Shown one piece after another: positions 16,497 through 25,178 of a DNA stretch of 64,000 bases (position 1 is the stretch's first letter; every line of letters starts with the position of its first letter). Source of the DNA: an uncultured Acetatifactor sp. (GTDB lineage Bacteria; Bacillota; Clostridia; Lachnospirales; Lachnospiraceae); assembly GCA_910578215.1 (NCBI GenBank), contig CAJTPH010000011.1:1947-65946 (forward strand). Direction: 5' to 3'. Made by a program: the position numbers and the translations under genes. The notes under the pieces were generated by a model that saw only the letters and a program-made list of their open reading frames with translations, had not been told where the DNA came from and ran no database searches.

Positions 16497-18560
16497 TTAT
16501 AATATCTGATATACCGTCACATGACCCGATGAAAATTTTTTGGTTATTAATGACTCGTCAAACCTAAAATTCGGCGAATAACGATTATCCTGTATAATAT
16601 ACGATACTCCCTCCGCTTTTAGCGTGGCCAACGCATTCATATCGCTTGCATACAATTCTGACAGCAGGCTCTTTCTTCGGTCCCTTTCCTCCGCAATAGA
16701 GCTGTTGTATTTATCATCCAGCCGCAAATACTGAATAATATCCGCAGCCTCCATATATTGCTGTCGTTCTGAGAAAATAGCGTAATAATAAGAATTTATC
16801 TTGTTTCCCTGACATTCCCTGTCGCTGACAATGACACTGTTCTCATCGGAGTTTTCCCGGAGCCATTCTGCCGCCAGAGCTTCGTCTCTGTCAAAAGCAT
16901 AACCGGAATACGACCATGTTCCTTTCATTTTATCTACGCCTTCCGCCACATATTCGGCAAGCGGCTTGCCATACAATTTAAAAGCAAAAGCATATAACCC
17001 GATCAAAAGGAAGCAGACCGACAGACTGTTCACTATTCCCGCTGCCCATACCTTTTTACATTTTAATTCGGCCATTACCTCTTTACATATTTGTATGTTG
17101 AATAATAGACATGGAATAACCGCAGCAATGGCGAAATACATCTCACTGGCGCCCCCTGCGTCAAAAATAAACCACAAAATCAAACCAAATATTGCGGCTG
17201 CGCACATAACGGCAATATAGTATAAATTTTCACGCGTTTCGCTTTTCCTGCGGTATCTTATCCACAATATAAGATTCATTACCGAAAGCAAAAACCACCC
17301 GGGATTAGCATAATATATCTTTTTTATAAAGGTTAAAAACACATTGACAATCACAAACGGACTATGGACCAACTGCAAGGCTTCTATGTCCCGCACCTGC
17401 ATCACATTTAATGTAAGATTATCTCTGTATTCATACTCTCCTGTCAGAAACCTGAACATTCCGGTACAATGCACTCCAATTACTAAAAAAATACACAAAA
17501 TACTGATGCCGTACAAAAAGGCCTTTTTATATTGCTTTTGAATCAGCTGCCTCAGACAGACCAGCCCGGGTATCATCAGAATCACCAGAGAAACAGGCTG
17601 CTTCGCACCTGCCAGACATGCCCAGAATAACAGGCTTATGAAAAAATACCGGATATCAAATTTTTCTTTTCCTGCCTGCTCCAGAAAAAATACAGTAAAC
17701 CATACCGCATATGAAAACCCGATGTCAAACCCAAAGGGACCATTGACGGTATGCCACACATATGTAATGACAGACTGTTCCTCAAAGCCCGTAGTCAGCA
17801 GAAAAAAGCATAAATAAAATAATTTATACTTCCCCGCCCCAAGCCTTGTCAAAAGAAAGCTCACACCGCCTATCATCAGGATACATTTTCCCAATGGGTA
17901 CAGAGGAAACGCCAGTTCAAAGATGCTGATCCCCGTGACCTTCCCCAACAGGGCAATGTGCGCGCAGGAAAAATAATGATAATATAATCTTGTACCTGCA
18001 AAATAAGACGCTTCCGGCGGAAAACCGTTTTTCAGGGCTACCGAATTTGAACACCAATACTGAAGATCACGATTAATTTCCGTAATTCCGCTCACATTTC
18101 CCAGCGGCGATACATTACTTCCCGCGTAAAGCAGGAAGCATAACAGCAAATATAAACAGAAAACAAACAGAACACCCCAGTCTGTTTTTTGTCCGGAAAC
18201 GGCGGCGCTGTCTTTCCTGCAGAATAATTCCACACAGCAAATAGCGGAAACAACGGCAATAATAATCGGCGCCGCCTGTTGAATATGCAAGCCCCATATA
18301 ATGAAGTATTCCAATATGCTTATGCCGTAGCCCACCGCATATGAAAGAAAGATTGTGTTAATAAAAGAATATTCCCCTTTAAAAAGCCTGTGTGAAATTG
18401 CATTGCCAGGTAAATATATGACAAAAACCTGCGCCAATACAAACTTTACAATATTAACAGCCGAAATATGAAAGGCGGCTGCAGCACAGAGCGAATAAAT
18501 CAGCGCTGCAGCTAATACAATGACTATCCCTGAAGAAATCATTTTTTTCTTAAAGAACAA
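16497..18560 (-). CDS. Large multi-pass membrane protein, candidate GT-C glycosyltransferase
   Basis: 687 residues: roughly 13-14 hydrophobic helices followed by a soluble C-terminal domain of about 140 residues. The start is TTG at 18560 with GGGGAGG 7 nt upstream; the ATG at 18542 is less well placed. Conserved-looking loop features are INRDLQYWCSNS (near 165) and YYHYFSCAHIALLG. The latter recalls large GT-C-like membrane proteins with YYHYF-type motifs. The soluble tail contains AAEWLRENSDENSVIVSD, a pattern common in such proteins. It lies between the acetyltransferase and the pyruvyl transferase genes. Function is inferred. Confidence 0.6.
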   Translation of the reverse strand: MFFKKKMISSGIVIVLAAALIYSLCAAAAFHISAVNIVKFVLAQVFVIYLPGNAISHRLFKGEYSFINTIFLSYAVGYGISILEYFIIWGLHIQQAAPIIIAVVSAICCVELFCRKDSAAVSGQKTDWGVLFVFCLYLLLCFLLYAGSNVSPLGNVSGITEINRDLQYWCSNSVALKNGFPPEASYFAGTRLYYHYFSCAHIALLGKVTGISIFELAFPLYPLGKCILMIGGVSFLLTRLGAGKYKLFYLCFFLLTTGFEEQSVITYVWHTVNGPFGFDIGFSYAVWFTVFFLEQAGKEKFDIRYFFISLLFWACLAGAKQPVSLVILMIPGLVCLRQLIQKQYKKAFLYGISILCIFLVIGVHCTGMFRFLTGEYEYRDNLTLNVMQVRDIEALQLVHSPFVIVNVFLTFIKKIYYANPGWFLLSVMNLILWIRYRRKSETRENLYYIAVMCAAAIFGLILWFIFDAGGASEMYFAIAAVIPCLLFNIQICKEVMAELKCKKVWAAGIVNSLSVCFLLIGLYAFAFKLYGKPLAEYVAEGVDKMKGTWSYSGYAFDRDEALAAEWLRENSDENSVIVSDRECQGNKINSYYYAIFSERQQYMEAADIIQYLRLDDKYNSSIAEERDRRKSLLSELYASDMNALATLKAEGVSYIIQDNRYSPNFRFDESLITKKFSSGHVTVYQIL

Positions 18561-18626
18561 ATTTCATCCTCCCCGCCGTAGAAGCAGTACCTTCTCCCAT
18601 GCAAACCAATCCGACAGCGCTTTTAT

Positions 18627-19319
18627 CTAACCGGGTACTCCTCGAAGCAAAAAATTAATTTTTGTTTTTATCCTTTCGGGCTCCATAACTTTAATTACAA
18701 TATCCGGAGAATGCCCAAACACAATACAGTTATCCGGAATTGTTTCATTGACCAGACAGCTGTTGGCAGACACAATAGCATTGCTCCCAATCACCGTATT
18801 TCCCAAAACCGTGGCATTTGCACATAACACTACGTCAGAGCCCAGCTCAGGATATTTCGTTTCGTCATTTCCCGGGCTGCCGCCCACTGTCGTGCCCTGA
18901 TATACAAAGAGCTTATCACCGTATTTGGCTCTGCCCAAAACGCTCCCCACCGGATGCTCTGCCCAAAAATGGGCAGGAAGCTCTATTGCATAAAACCAAT
19001 CCACAGAACACATTATTTTATTCAGGAAATATACCTTGGAAGCCCATTGTTCATCGCCGCTTCTGCCTAATTCATTAGAAACGAAATACAAAAAGACAGA
19101 CCACTCTACCGTATGCAGATAATCCACCGGTAAACCGTGAAATACGGGCTGCCGCTTAGTCGACGGCCTCCGAGCAAAGCATTCCTTCCAACGAGCCAGC
19201 GCCCTGCCGACACAGCTCAGGTTGAGCTTTTCGCCGTCTCCCGCATTCATTGGCCAATAGCTGCCGCACTGCTTCTCTATCAGCCGTGCAAGCATCCCTT
19301 CCTCCTGAAAGCTTTCCAT
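18627..19319 (-). CDS. Serine-acetyltransferase-like hexapeptide-repeat acyltransferase
   Basis: 230 residues. The C-terminal half is a left-handed beta helix with imperfect hexapeptides (VLGRAKYGDKLFVYQG, VVLCANATVLGNTVIGSN, SCLVNETIPDNCIVFG). The N-terminal half is helical, as in CysE-like proteins. In this setting it more likely acetylates a sugar than serine. It is directly downstream of the amidotransferase gene and could act on a nonulosonic acid or its precursor. The ribosome site AAAGGAG is 11 nt from the ATG. Confidence 0.7.
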   Translation of the reverse strand: MESFQEEGMLARLIEKQCGSYWPMNAGDGEKLNLSCVGRALARWKECFARRPSTKRQPVFHGLPVDYLHTVEWSVFLYFVSNELGRSGDEQWASKVYFLNKIMCSVDWFYAIELPAHFWAEHPVGSVLGRAKYGDKLFVYQGTTVGGSPGNDETKYPELGSDVVLCANATVLGNTVIGSNAIVSANSCLVNETIPDNCIVFGHSPDIVIKVMEPERIKTKINFLLRGVPG

Positions 19320-19376
19320 GTCAGTCTATGCTCCTTTTCTGCATATCCGCCAATCTACCTCTTATCTATCTGACAG

Positions 19377-20489
19377 TTAATCATAGATGGCATTTTTCAA
19401 AACCCATCTTCCCATGGCATCCTTTTCAAAAAGCTCTTTATTATAAAACTTATCCACAATCGCCCAGAATTCCGTCCTTGTATATCCGCAGAACCTGCAG
19501 AAATCCTCCACACATTTAGGGTCAAGCGCATGGTCCCTCTCCTTGACGATCTGTTTTGCTTCTTCCCGGGTCATTATTCCGTACCGAATAAATCTTGAGG
19601 TATAATCCGTAGCCGCCCCATGACCGAATTTAGGGTACTTCATCCACGAATGCACAAGATATGCCCTGGAATCGATCTGATCATAATTTTCCGCATGATG
19701 TGCCCGGTTCCACTCATGAGTCAGGTCCTGGAAGCCTCTGGATTTCGCAAACTGATAATTTCTAACGCTGTTCCACTGCTGAAAATAGCTCAGGTATATG
19801 GGATCTAATTTATTCAATTCCTCGGCGGCAGGCGCCTCCGTCATTACTAAATCCTCCTCCGTTACGCCAAAGCCCAATAATTCTTCCCTGCTGAAATCAC
19901 TGGCAACGCCGTTGCTTACCTGACTGCGGGCAGAATATGTTTCCTCGTCCTCGTTTCCGCCATATTCAAAGCTTACGTTCTCCCCATATACCAAAAGCAT
20001 TGTGTTAAACTTCAGAGCCATATGCAGAGGAAAGGTATATATAAACCTGTCGATATACCATGTAGGCTTTCCGTACTTTTCAAACATGGCTCTCATCAGA
20101 ATCTTTTGTGCCTTAATATTGGGCTTGTAGCTGATAATTGGGACGCCGAACTCCTCGCTGATATTCTTTATATTGTGAAGCCCCGCCTGTGTCATTGGGA
20201 AATTATCCTCAACGGAAAACAATATGGGATTCATATGCATGACTTCCTTCATGATATGGACCTGATAATGGCTGTCCTTCCCTCCTGAAGCGGCGATTGC
20301 ACAATCATAATTTCCAGGGCCATTACAGCCCCTGTATTTATCGCAAAGTGCCTCCAGCTCCTTCCAGCGTGCCTCCCAGTCCACGTTTTTCCGGTTTTCA
20401 TAATGTGTGCACGCGCAGCAGACCCCCTCCTCATTAAAGGTAATGCCCGGTCTTGTATCCGGCATGGTACAAATTTTGCAGTATTTCAT
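19377..20489 (-). CDS. N-acetyl sugar amidotransferase (PseA/PtmG/WbpG family)
   Basis: 370 residues. Two zinc-type cysteine pairs lie at the start (CKIC and CCAC, about 4-32). The ATP-pyrophosphatase loop AASGGKDSHY (about 68-77) follows. The C-terminal half is typical of the family, with HEWNRAHHAENYDQ and GRDH-like ERDHALD. These enzymes turn an N-acetyl group into an acetamidino group: PseA on pseudaminic acid, PtmG on legionaminic acid. No HisH/HisF-like partners are nearby, which fits PseA/PtmG better than WbpG. The cluster around it is legionaminic-type, so PtmG is the more likely equivalent, by inference. Confidence 0.85.
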   Translation of the reverse strand: MKYCKICTMPDTRPGITFNEEGVCCACTHYENRKNVDWEARWKELEALCDKYRGCNGPGNYDCAIAASGGKDSHYQVHIMKEVMHMNPILFSVEDNFPMTQAGLHNIKNISEEFGVPIISYKPNIKAQKILMRAMFEKYGKPTWYIDRFIYTFPLHMALKFNTMLLVYGENVSFEYGGNEDEETYSARSQVSNGVASDFSREELLGFGVTEEDLVMTEAPAAEELNKLDPIYLSYFQQWNSVRNYQFAKSRGFQDLTHEWNRAHHAENYDQIDSRAYLVHSWMKYPKFGHGAATDYTSRFIRYGIMTREEAKQIVKERDHALDPKCVEDFCRFCGYTRTEFWAIVDKFYNKELFEKDAMGRWVLKNAIYD

Positions 20490-20510
20490 ATCAGTTCCTC
20501 CTTTTTCACT

Positions 20511-21284
20511 TTATATAAGACTGGAATTTCTGATTATCCGGCAATTCTCATAAACCTCCCTGAAAGCTACCTTTGTTTTAAAGAGATATTCCGCGATAAC
20601 GGACATCAATTCCAGATCGTTCTCATGATCCAAATCAAGAATGCCTGTATCATACATTTCTATTATCTCTACATGCCCGTCCAGCACCTGTCTTCCCGAC
20701 ATTAGATGCTGAGGGGAATACGCATATAAAGAAGCATTCATATCATAAATGTCCGGCGCCTGCTGTCTGGCAGTAAAATCGGATTCACATACTTTACAAA
20801 ATCCCTTTTCCGCTCTTTTCAGCTGATTAAAATACGGATTTCGTCTTGCCGCCACAACCGAAGTCGTCACATCGGCTCCTGTACGAATATGTACGTCAAT
20901 TAAATTTTTAATATCGGCTGTCGTGCGAAGCGGAGAAGTAATGTCCAAATCAACAACCATATCATATTCACAGCCTTCTCTGTTCTGCATAATATCCAGA
21001 CAGCTGCGTATGACATCTATTTTGCCAACTGTATCCCCGCCAAGCTGCTGGCTGCGTTCAATCAGCTTAACAGGACGTATCCCATTGCCTGCCATCATGG
21101 AAAGCAGCTCCCGGCTGTCAGAGTTCACAACAATGTCGCATGCTTCTTTGCCATGCCTCTGCAGATAGAGATCTATTGCAGACAGCGTATAATACGGAAG
21201 CGGATTCCCGGCAAAGGGCTTAATATTCTTATTTTTAATCCCCTTAGAGCCTGCCCTGCCGCAAATCGTAAAAAGAATTTTCAT
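20511..21284 (-). CDS. Cytidylyltransferase of the NeuA/LegF superfamily (second copy)
   Basis: 257 residues from the ATG at 21284, which has a GGGGGG ribosome site; the in-frame ATG at 21299 would place that site inside the gene. N-terminal ILFTICGRAGSKGIKNKNI contains the RAGSKG nucleotide-binding motif of CMP-sugar synthetases, and LDITSPLRT (about 93-101) is the second conserved block. It is a distant relative of the LegF-like protein at 23282-24022. Two possible explanations are a second CMP-activated sugar or use of another nucleotide. It lies between the amidotransferase and a Gfo/Idh oxidoreductase. Confidence 0.8.
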   Translation of the reverse strand: MKILFTICGRAGSKGIKNKNIKPFAGNPLPYYTLSAIDLYLQRHGKEACDIVVNSDSRELLSMMAGNGIRPVKLIERSQQLGGDTVGKIDVIRSCLDIMQNREGCEYDMVVDLDITSPLRTTADIKNLIDVHIRTGADVTTSVVAARRNPYFNQLKRAEKGFCKVCESDFTARQQAPDIYDMNASLYAYSPQHLMSGRQVLDGHVEIIEMYDTGILDLDHENDLELMSVIAEYLFKTKVAFREVYENCRIIRNSSLI

Positions 21285-21351
21285 TTTTATACCCCCCATG
21301 CCCGCCTCTGGCGGGCACTGATTTCAACATTGGGAAATTTACCTCCAAACC

Positions 21352-22302
21352 TTACTCCTGAATCTTTCCCTGTGTCAGGTTCAATACACGGACTGCATGC
21401 GCAATATCGCTGTCCGTTTTTACCCTGCCTTCTATCATATCAAGGAAATGTGTCAGCTCCCTGATTTGATAATCATCGCGTGTCTCATTAAAATCAATTA
21501 TTTCGCCTGTCCTCATAAACTCAATTCTGTTGCTTACAAGATCCCCGCATACGGTATCGCTATCCGTTAAAACCATAATCTGGCGGATGGTTTTTCTGCC
21601 AAAGTAATCCAGATGCAGCTCGACGATTTTATCCGGATATTCCGCAATGTAGACGGCATAGTCCTCACTGTCTATCTCAAGTGCCGACTTCCTGCCGGAC
21701 ATATAAAATATTTTCCGCGGCATTCCAATCAGAAACGTCAGATAATCCCATTCATGAACCAAATCAATCGAAACGCCTCCACCCAGCTTTTTACTGGCGC
21801 TGTATGTTTTGCGGTAATCTATGCCCGGACGCCATTCCGGCAAATAGCTTGATGAGATGCTTCTAATGGATATCGCTCTGCTAAAATCCACATGCTCCTT
21901 TAAATACTGAATCACCGCATTGTATCTTAACGGGCAGGCTACATAATAGACCGCGTCCTTTTTAATACTCAGCTTCTCCGCTTCGTTTATCTGGCTCACG
22001 GAAGCAACAGGCTTTTCAATAAAAAAATTCCTGCCGTATTTTGCGGCTTTGCTCAGGCTTTCCAGGTGACATTCCGTAGGATTTGTTATAAAAAACGCAT
22101 CATACTCGGTGTCTATCTCCTCAAACTTCGTATATACCTTCCTCAGTGAAAGTCCTTCATCCCTCTTATCTGCCCCGGCGCTATGCCTGACCGCATCGAT
22201 ACTCAACGCTATTCCCCGCTCGCTGCAGACCGCCCGCAAATTCTTTATATGGCGCCTGGCAATAGAGCCTATTCCCACAAAGCAAACATTTAACGAATTC
22301 AC
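21352..22302 (-). CDS. Gfo/Idh/MocA-family sugar oxidoreductase (PtmF-like by context)
   Basis: 316 residues. Rossmann motif VGIGSIARRH near residue 8, and the family EKPVA motif (about 93-97) with its catalytic lysine. The start is a GTG overlapping the stop of the upstream paralogue (GTGA), with GGAGGAGG just ahead. In Campylobacter the legionaminic cluster contains dehydrogenases (PtmA, PtmF) thought to act on hexose phosphates before the GDP-sugar step. This protein may play that part or oxidise the nonulosonic acid. Confidence 0.75.
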   Translation of the reverse strand: MNSLNVCFVGIGSIARRHIKNLRAVCSERGIALSIDAVRHSAGADKRDEGLSLRKVYTKFEEIDTEYDAFFITNPTECHLESLSKAAKYGRNFFIEKPVASVSQINEAEKLSIKKDAVYYVACPLRYNAVIQYLKEHVDFSRAISIRSISSSYLPEWRPGIDYRKTYSASKKLGGGVSIDLVHEWDYLTFLIGMPRKIFYMSGRKSALEIDSEDYAVYIAEYPDKIVELHLDYFGRKTIRQIMVLTDSDTVCGDLVSNRIEFMRTGEIIDFNETRDDYQIRELTHFLDMIEGRVKTDSDIAHAVRVLNLTQGKIQE

Positions 22303-23276
22303 GTTTCCTCCTCCAGCGTATCTATCAGCTTCAATATCTCCAGATCCTGCGCAAAGCCATATTGAGGCTGTCGGTTGTTCATGACAACCTCCACAAATTC
22401 ACGAATCTCATTCTTATACGCATTCTCCACTACAAATGCCCTGTAGCCTTCTCTGTGTTCTTCGGTTTCATACAGCTGAACTTGATCCAGACTGTCCGTT
22501 TCCATGTTGTACTCACACAGAGAATCCGGCGTCCCATTCCACCGCATATATCTGTGCTCCCCATAAATTTCCAATCGTCTTACCGCAACCGGCGAGACAA
22601 CGTCTATTATGAGGGCTCCTTTATTTCCATTCTCGTGCTCTATCTGGATGATATAATTATCTCGGTAATCAATACGCAATTGCGTCATTTTATCTGCAAG
22701 TACATGTGTGCCTGCAGCCTTTCCAAATGTGCGGATAAGCCAGGGAAGTTCTATCGCCATGATTTCTCTGCAGCCGTTTGTCCTTTTGTCACCAATGAAG
22801 AATTCCTTATAGCTTTCCCACGGGTGCCAGTCCGGCAGGTACTGTCCGATATGGTACACATAATTCCACTGTCTGTCTTTGCTTACCCTGCTTCTGATAT
22901 AATTAATTTCCTCACGGTAGAGAAAGGTCGACGACAAAAACAGCTTGCAGCCTTTTTCCCATGCAAGGCTTATATTTCTCTCATAGCCCTCCGGCACAAG
23001 ATTAATCTCCGTAAATACATGCCATTTGTTCTGAAGACACTCTGTGATAATAGTATTGTGCGAAAGAGGCGATGTACACACAAAGGCCGCATCGATATCA
23101 AACCCCCTGCCCGCCTCCACAGAGTCCATACATTGAATCTTGAACTGTTCCTTTGCTTCCTCCCTGCGGTCTGCTCTCCCGTCCACACCAAACACCCCAA
23201 AATCCGGGAATAATTCCCGCAACAGTCTGATGCGCCTCTTTCCCATGGAGCCAAGGCCAATTACCAGCACATTCAT
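22299..23276 (-). CDS. Second Gfo/Idh/MocA-like protein lacking the usual EKP lysine
   Basis: 325 residues from the ATG at 23276 (GGAGG, 8 nt); a GTG at 23285 also opens the frame. The Rossmann motif GLGSMGKRR is intact. At the position of the family EKP motif it reads FTEINLV, so the lysine normally needed for catalysis is missing. It overlaps the downstream paralogue by 4 bp and follows LegF. The pair may act as a heteromer, with one catalytic and one altered subunit. That is inference. Confidence 0.7.
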   Translation of the reverse strand: MNVLVIGLGSMGKRRIRLLRELFPDFGVFGVDGRADRREEAKEQFKIQCMDSVEAGRGFDIDAAFVCTSPLSHNTIITECLQNKWHVFTEINLVPEGYERNISLAWEKGCKLFLSSTFLYREEINYIRSRVSKDRQWNYVYHIGQYLPDWHPWESYKEFFIGDKRTNGCREIMAIELPWLIRTFGKAAGTHVLADKMTQLRIDYRDNYIIQIEHENGNKGALIIDVVSPVAVRRLEIYGEHRYMRWNGTPDSLCEYNMETDSLDQVQLYETEEHREGYRAFVVENAYKNEIREFVEVVMNNRQPQYGFAQDLEILKLIDTLEEET

Positions 23277-23281
23277 GCGGC

Positions 23282-24022
23282 TCACCTCCGCTCCACAGAG
23301 GCGTAAATTGATAGACTATTTACCCCCCCCCCTAACAAAAATTCAGCCATTTGAAAATCCAACTCCACATCAATATCAACACTTCTTTTTCGATCCATAA
23401 TGAATGCATATTCCCTTTCATTTTTTAAATAAAGACTTTTATGCTCATAACATATTTTTCTAATGTATAAGGCTCCGTTTATCCTATAATATTTCTCAAG
23501 CTGCTGCCTGGGTACGGCAGCTTCCTGATTTTTCCGAAACTGCACCAGGGACAGATCGTCTGTCAAAGTCATAAACCACAGCGGAGAATGATCCGCCTCG
23601 CAGACGGAAGTCACTGCATCCGCGTTTTTATCCCGAAACAGCTTATATCCATTGACAATATCCTCCGCCTCCCTGAGCGGGGAGGTGGGCTGCAAAAGGC
23701 ATACGGTTTCAAAGAATTTCGCGGCTTTTAAATATCCGCTCAGCACTTCCTCAACCGTATCCCAGCTTCCCGCATTATCCCCGCTCTGCTCCCTTGAGCG
23801 CAGAAAAGGCACGGATGCGCCATATTGCATGGCAATATCCGCATAAAGGCTGCTGTCCGTGCTGACCATGATTTCATCGAACAGTCCGGATGCCCTTGCC
23901 GCATTGATGCTGTACGCCAGCAGCGGAATGCCCCGAAGTTCTTTTATATTCTTATCCTTTAATCCTTTCGAGCCGCTTCTCGCAGGAATAACCGCGATAT
24001 TTTTCATTTTAGCCGTTTTCAT
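23282..24022 (-). CDS. legF: CMP-legionaminate/acylneuraminate cytidylyltransferase, LegF-like
   Basis: 246 residues. The CTP-binding IPARSGSKGLKDKNI (about 12-26) and LLQPTSPLREAEDI (about 108-121) blocks are those of NeuA/LegF enzymes, which activate a nonulosonic acid as its CMP derivative. Context (LegI, LegG, PtmE, LegC) favours legionaminic acid. Near the C-terminus a G10 tract (23332-23323) encodes three glycines, followed by a 15-residue tail that ends exactly beside the ribosome site and ATG of the next gene. With 9 or 11 G the protein would stop right after the tract. Confidence 0.85.
   Translation of the reverse strand: MKTAKMKNIAVIPARSGSKGLKDKNIKELRGIPLLAYSINAARASGLFDEIMVSTDSSLYADIAMQYGASVPFLRSREQSGDNAGSWDTVEEVLSGYLKAAKFFETVCLLQPTSPLREAEDIVNGYKLFRDKNADAVTSVCEADHSPLWFMTLTDDLSLVQFRKNQEAAVPRQQLEKYYRINGALYIRKICYEHKSLYLKNEREYAFIMDRKRSVDIDVELDFQMAEFLLGGGVNSLSIYASVERR
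23323..23332 (-). repeat. G10 tract near the 3' end of the LegF-like gene
   Basis: Ten C on the plus strand, followed on the coding strand by TAAATAG. With 9 or 12 G the frame reads GGG TAA (stop); with 11 G it stops at TAG; only the 10-G frame reads through to the next gene's start region. Confidence 0.9.
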
Positions 24023-25178
24023 TCCAGAACCTCTTTTTCAGGTTGATACTTCCGTTCAGCACCGTTTCCACTGCCTTTCCCGCAATCCTTTCCGCGGCAT
24101 GACCATCGCCGTAGGGATTGTCATGCCTTCTGCATTTATCCCGGATTTCGTCGCTCAATGCCATACGGACGGCGGCAAGAATACTCTCTGTATCAGGTTT
24201 GCAGTTAACGATGCCCGCAGACTGAAGCCTGCCCTTCTGTCTGTCGCCGATATTTACGGTCGGTACCATAAGCGCCGGCGCTTCAATAATCCCGCTGGAG
24301 GAATTCCCTAAGACAAACTCCGCATGACGTATCAGCGAAAGATACCTTTTTGCGCCCAACGAACAGAATACATGCATATTTTCTATATGTTCCTCTGCCC
24401 GGTCCAGCAGCTCATTGATTCTTGCTCCGCCCTGATCCGCATTTGATTTCGTGACAATAAACCTAAGCTCGGGAAGGGACTCAACTGCCTTGAAAAAATA
24501 TTGCAGCTGCTCCTCGGCCCCATCGCTTTCCAACGTGACGGGATGATAGGTGCAGATGGCGTAGCGGCAGTCCGGCAGCCCGATTTCTTTAAGCGCCTGC
24601 TGCTTTGACATTAACTCCATGCTTTTTATATTGTCTATGCTTGTGGAGCCATAATTAAATACTCTGTCGGGAGCTTCCCCGAGCTGAAGGACCCTGTTAT
24701 AGCTCTCCCGGTTAGTTACAAAATGAAGATAGCTCATTTTTGTTATGGAATGCCGGACCCATTCGTCGATTGCACCTTCCGTGGTATCTCCGCCGCATAA
24801 ATGAAAAATGGGCGTATGCGTGTTGCCGGCGGCAATGGCAATTGCCAGCATCTCATACCTGTCTCCCAGCAATAAGACCGCCTCGTATTGCTTTTGCATA
24901 AATAATTGCGTAAATTTTACAAGAATTTCCGCCTGGTTTTTAGAAATATCCAGCTCCGACCCGGATTCCACAGGGACCTCAAGCACCTCGTCTATCCTGA
25001 CCCCGTCATTCTCTATCTCCCGTATTGTTTTTCCGTATTTTTCACTCAAATGCGTTCCCGTTACGACCAGCTCGGCCTGAAAGCCGGAATTTTCACAGCT
25101 TCTGAGCTGCTTCACTACAGGAGCCAGCAGCCCATATTCCGCCCTGGTCGATGTAACTATCGCAATTTTTTTCACCAT
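24009..25178 (-). CDS. legG: LegG/NeuC-like hydrolysing UDP-sugar 2-epimerase
   Basis: 389 residues. N-terminal IVTSTRAEYGLL and the internal LLGDRYEMLA, FHLCGGDTTEGA and VLGNSSSGIIEAP blocks are the signature of NeuC/LegG enzymes. In the legionaminic pathway LegG removes UDP or GDP from the diacetylated trideoxy sugar with inversion at C2, giving 2,4-diacetamido-2,4,6-trideoxymannose for LegI. The ATG overlaps the legI stop and the 3' end overlaps legF by 14 bp. The order legI-legG-legF is itself diagnostic. Confidence 0.9.
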   Translation of the reverse strand: MVKKIAIVTSTRAEYGLLAPVVKQLRSCENSGFQAELVVTGTHLSEKYGKTIREIENDGVRIDEVLEVPVESGSELDISKNQAEILVKFTQLFMQKQYEAVLLLGDRYEMLAIAIAAGNTHTPIFHLCGGDTTEGAIDEWVRHSITKMSYLHFVTNRESYNRVLQLGEAPDRVFNYGSTSIDNIKSMELMSKQQALKEIGLPDCRYAICTYHPVTLESDGAEEQLQYFFKAVESLPELRFIVTKSNADQGGARINELLDRAEEHIENMHVFCSLGAKRYLSLIRHAEFVLGNSSSGIIEAPALMVPTVNIGDRQKGRLQSAGIVNCKPDTESILAAVRMALSDEIRDKCRRHDNPYGDGHAAERIAGKAVETVLNGSINLKKRFWNENG

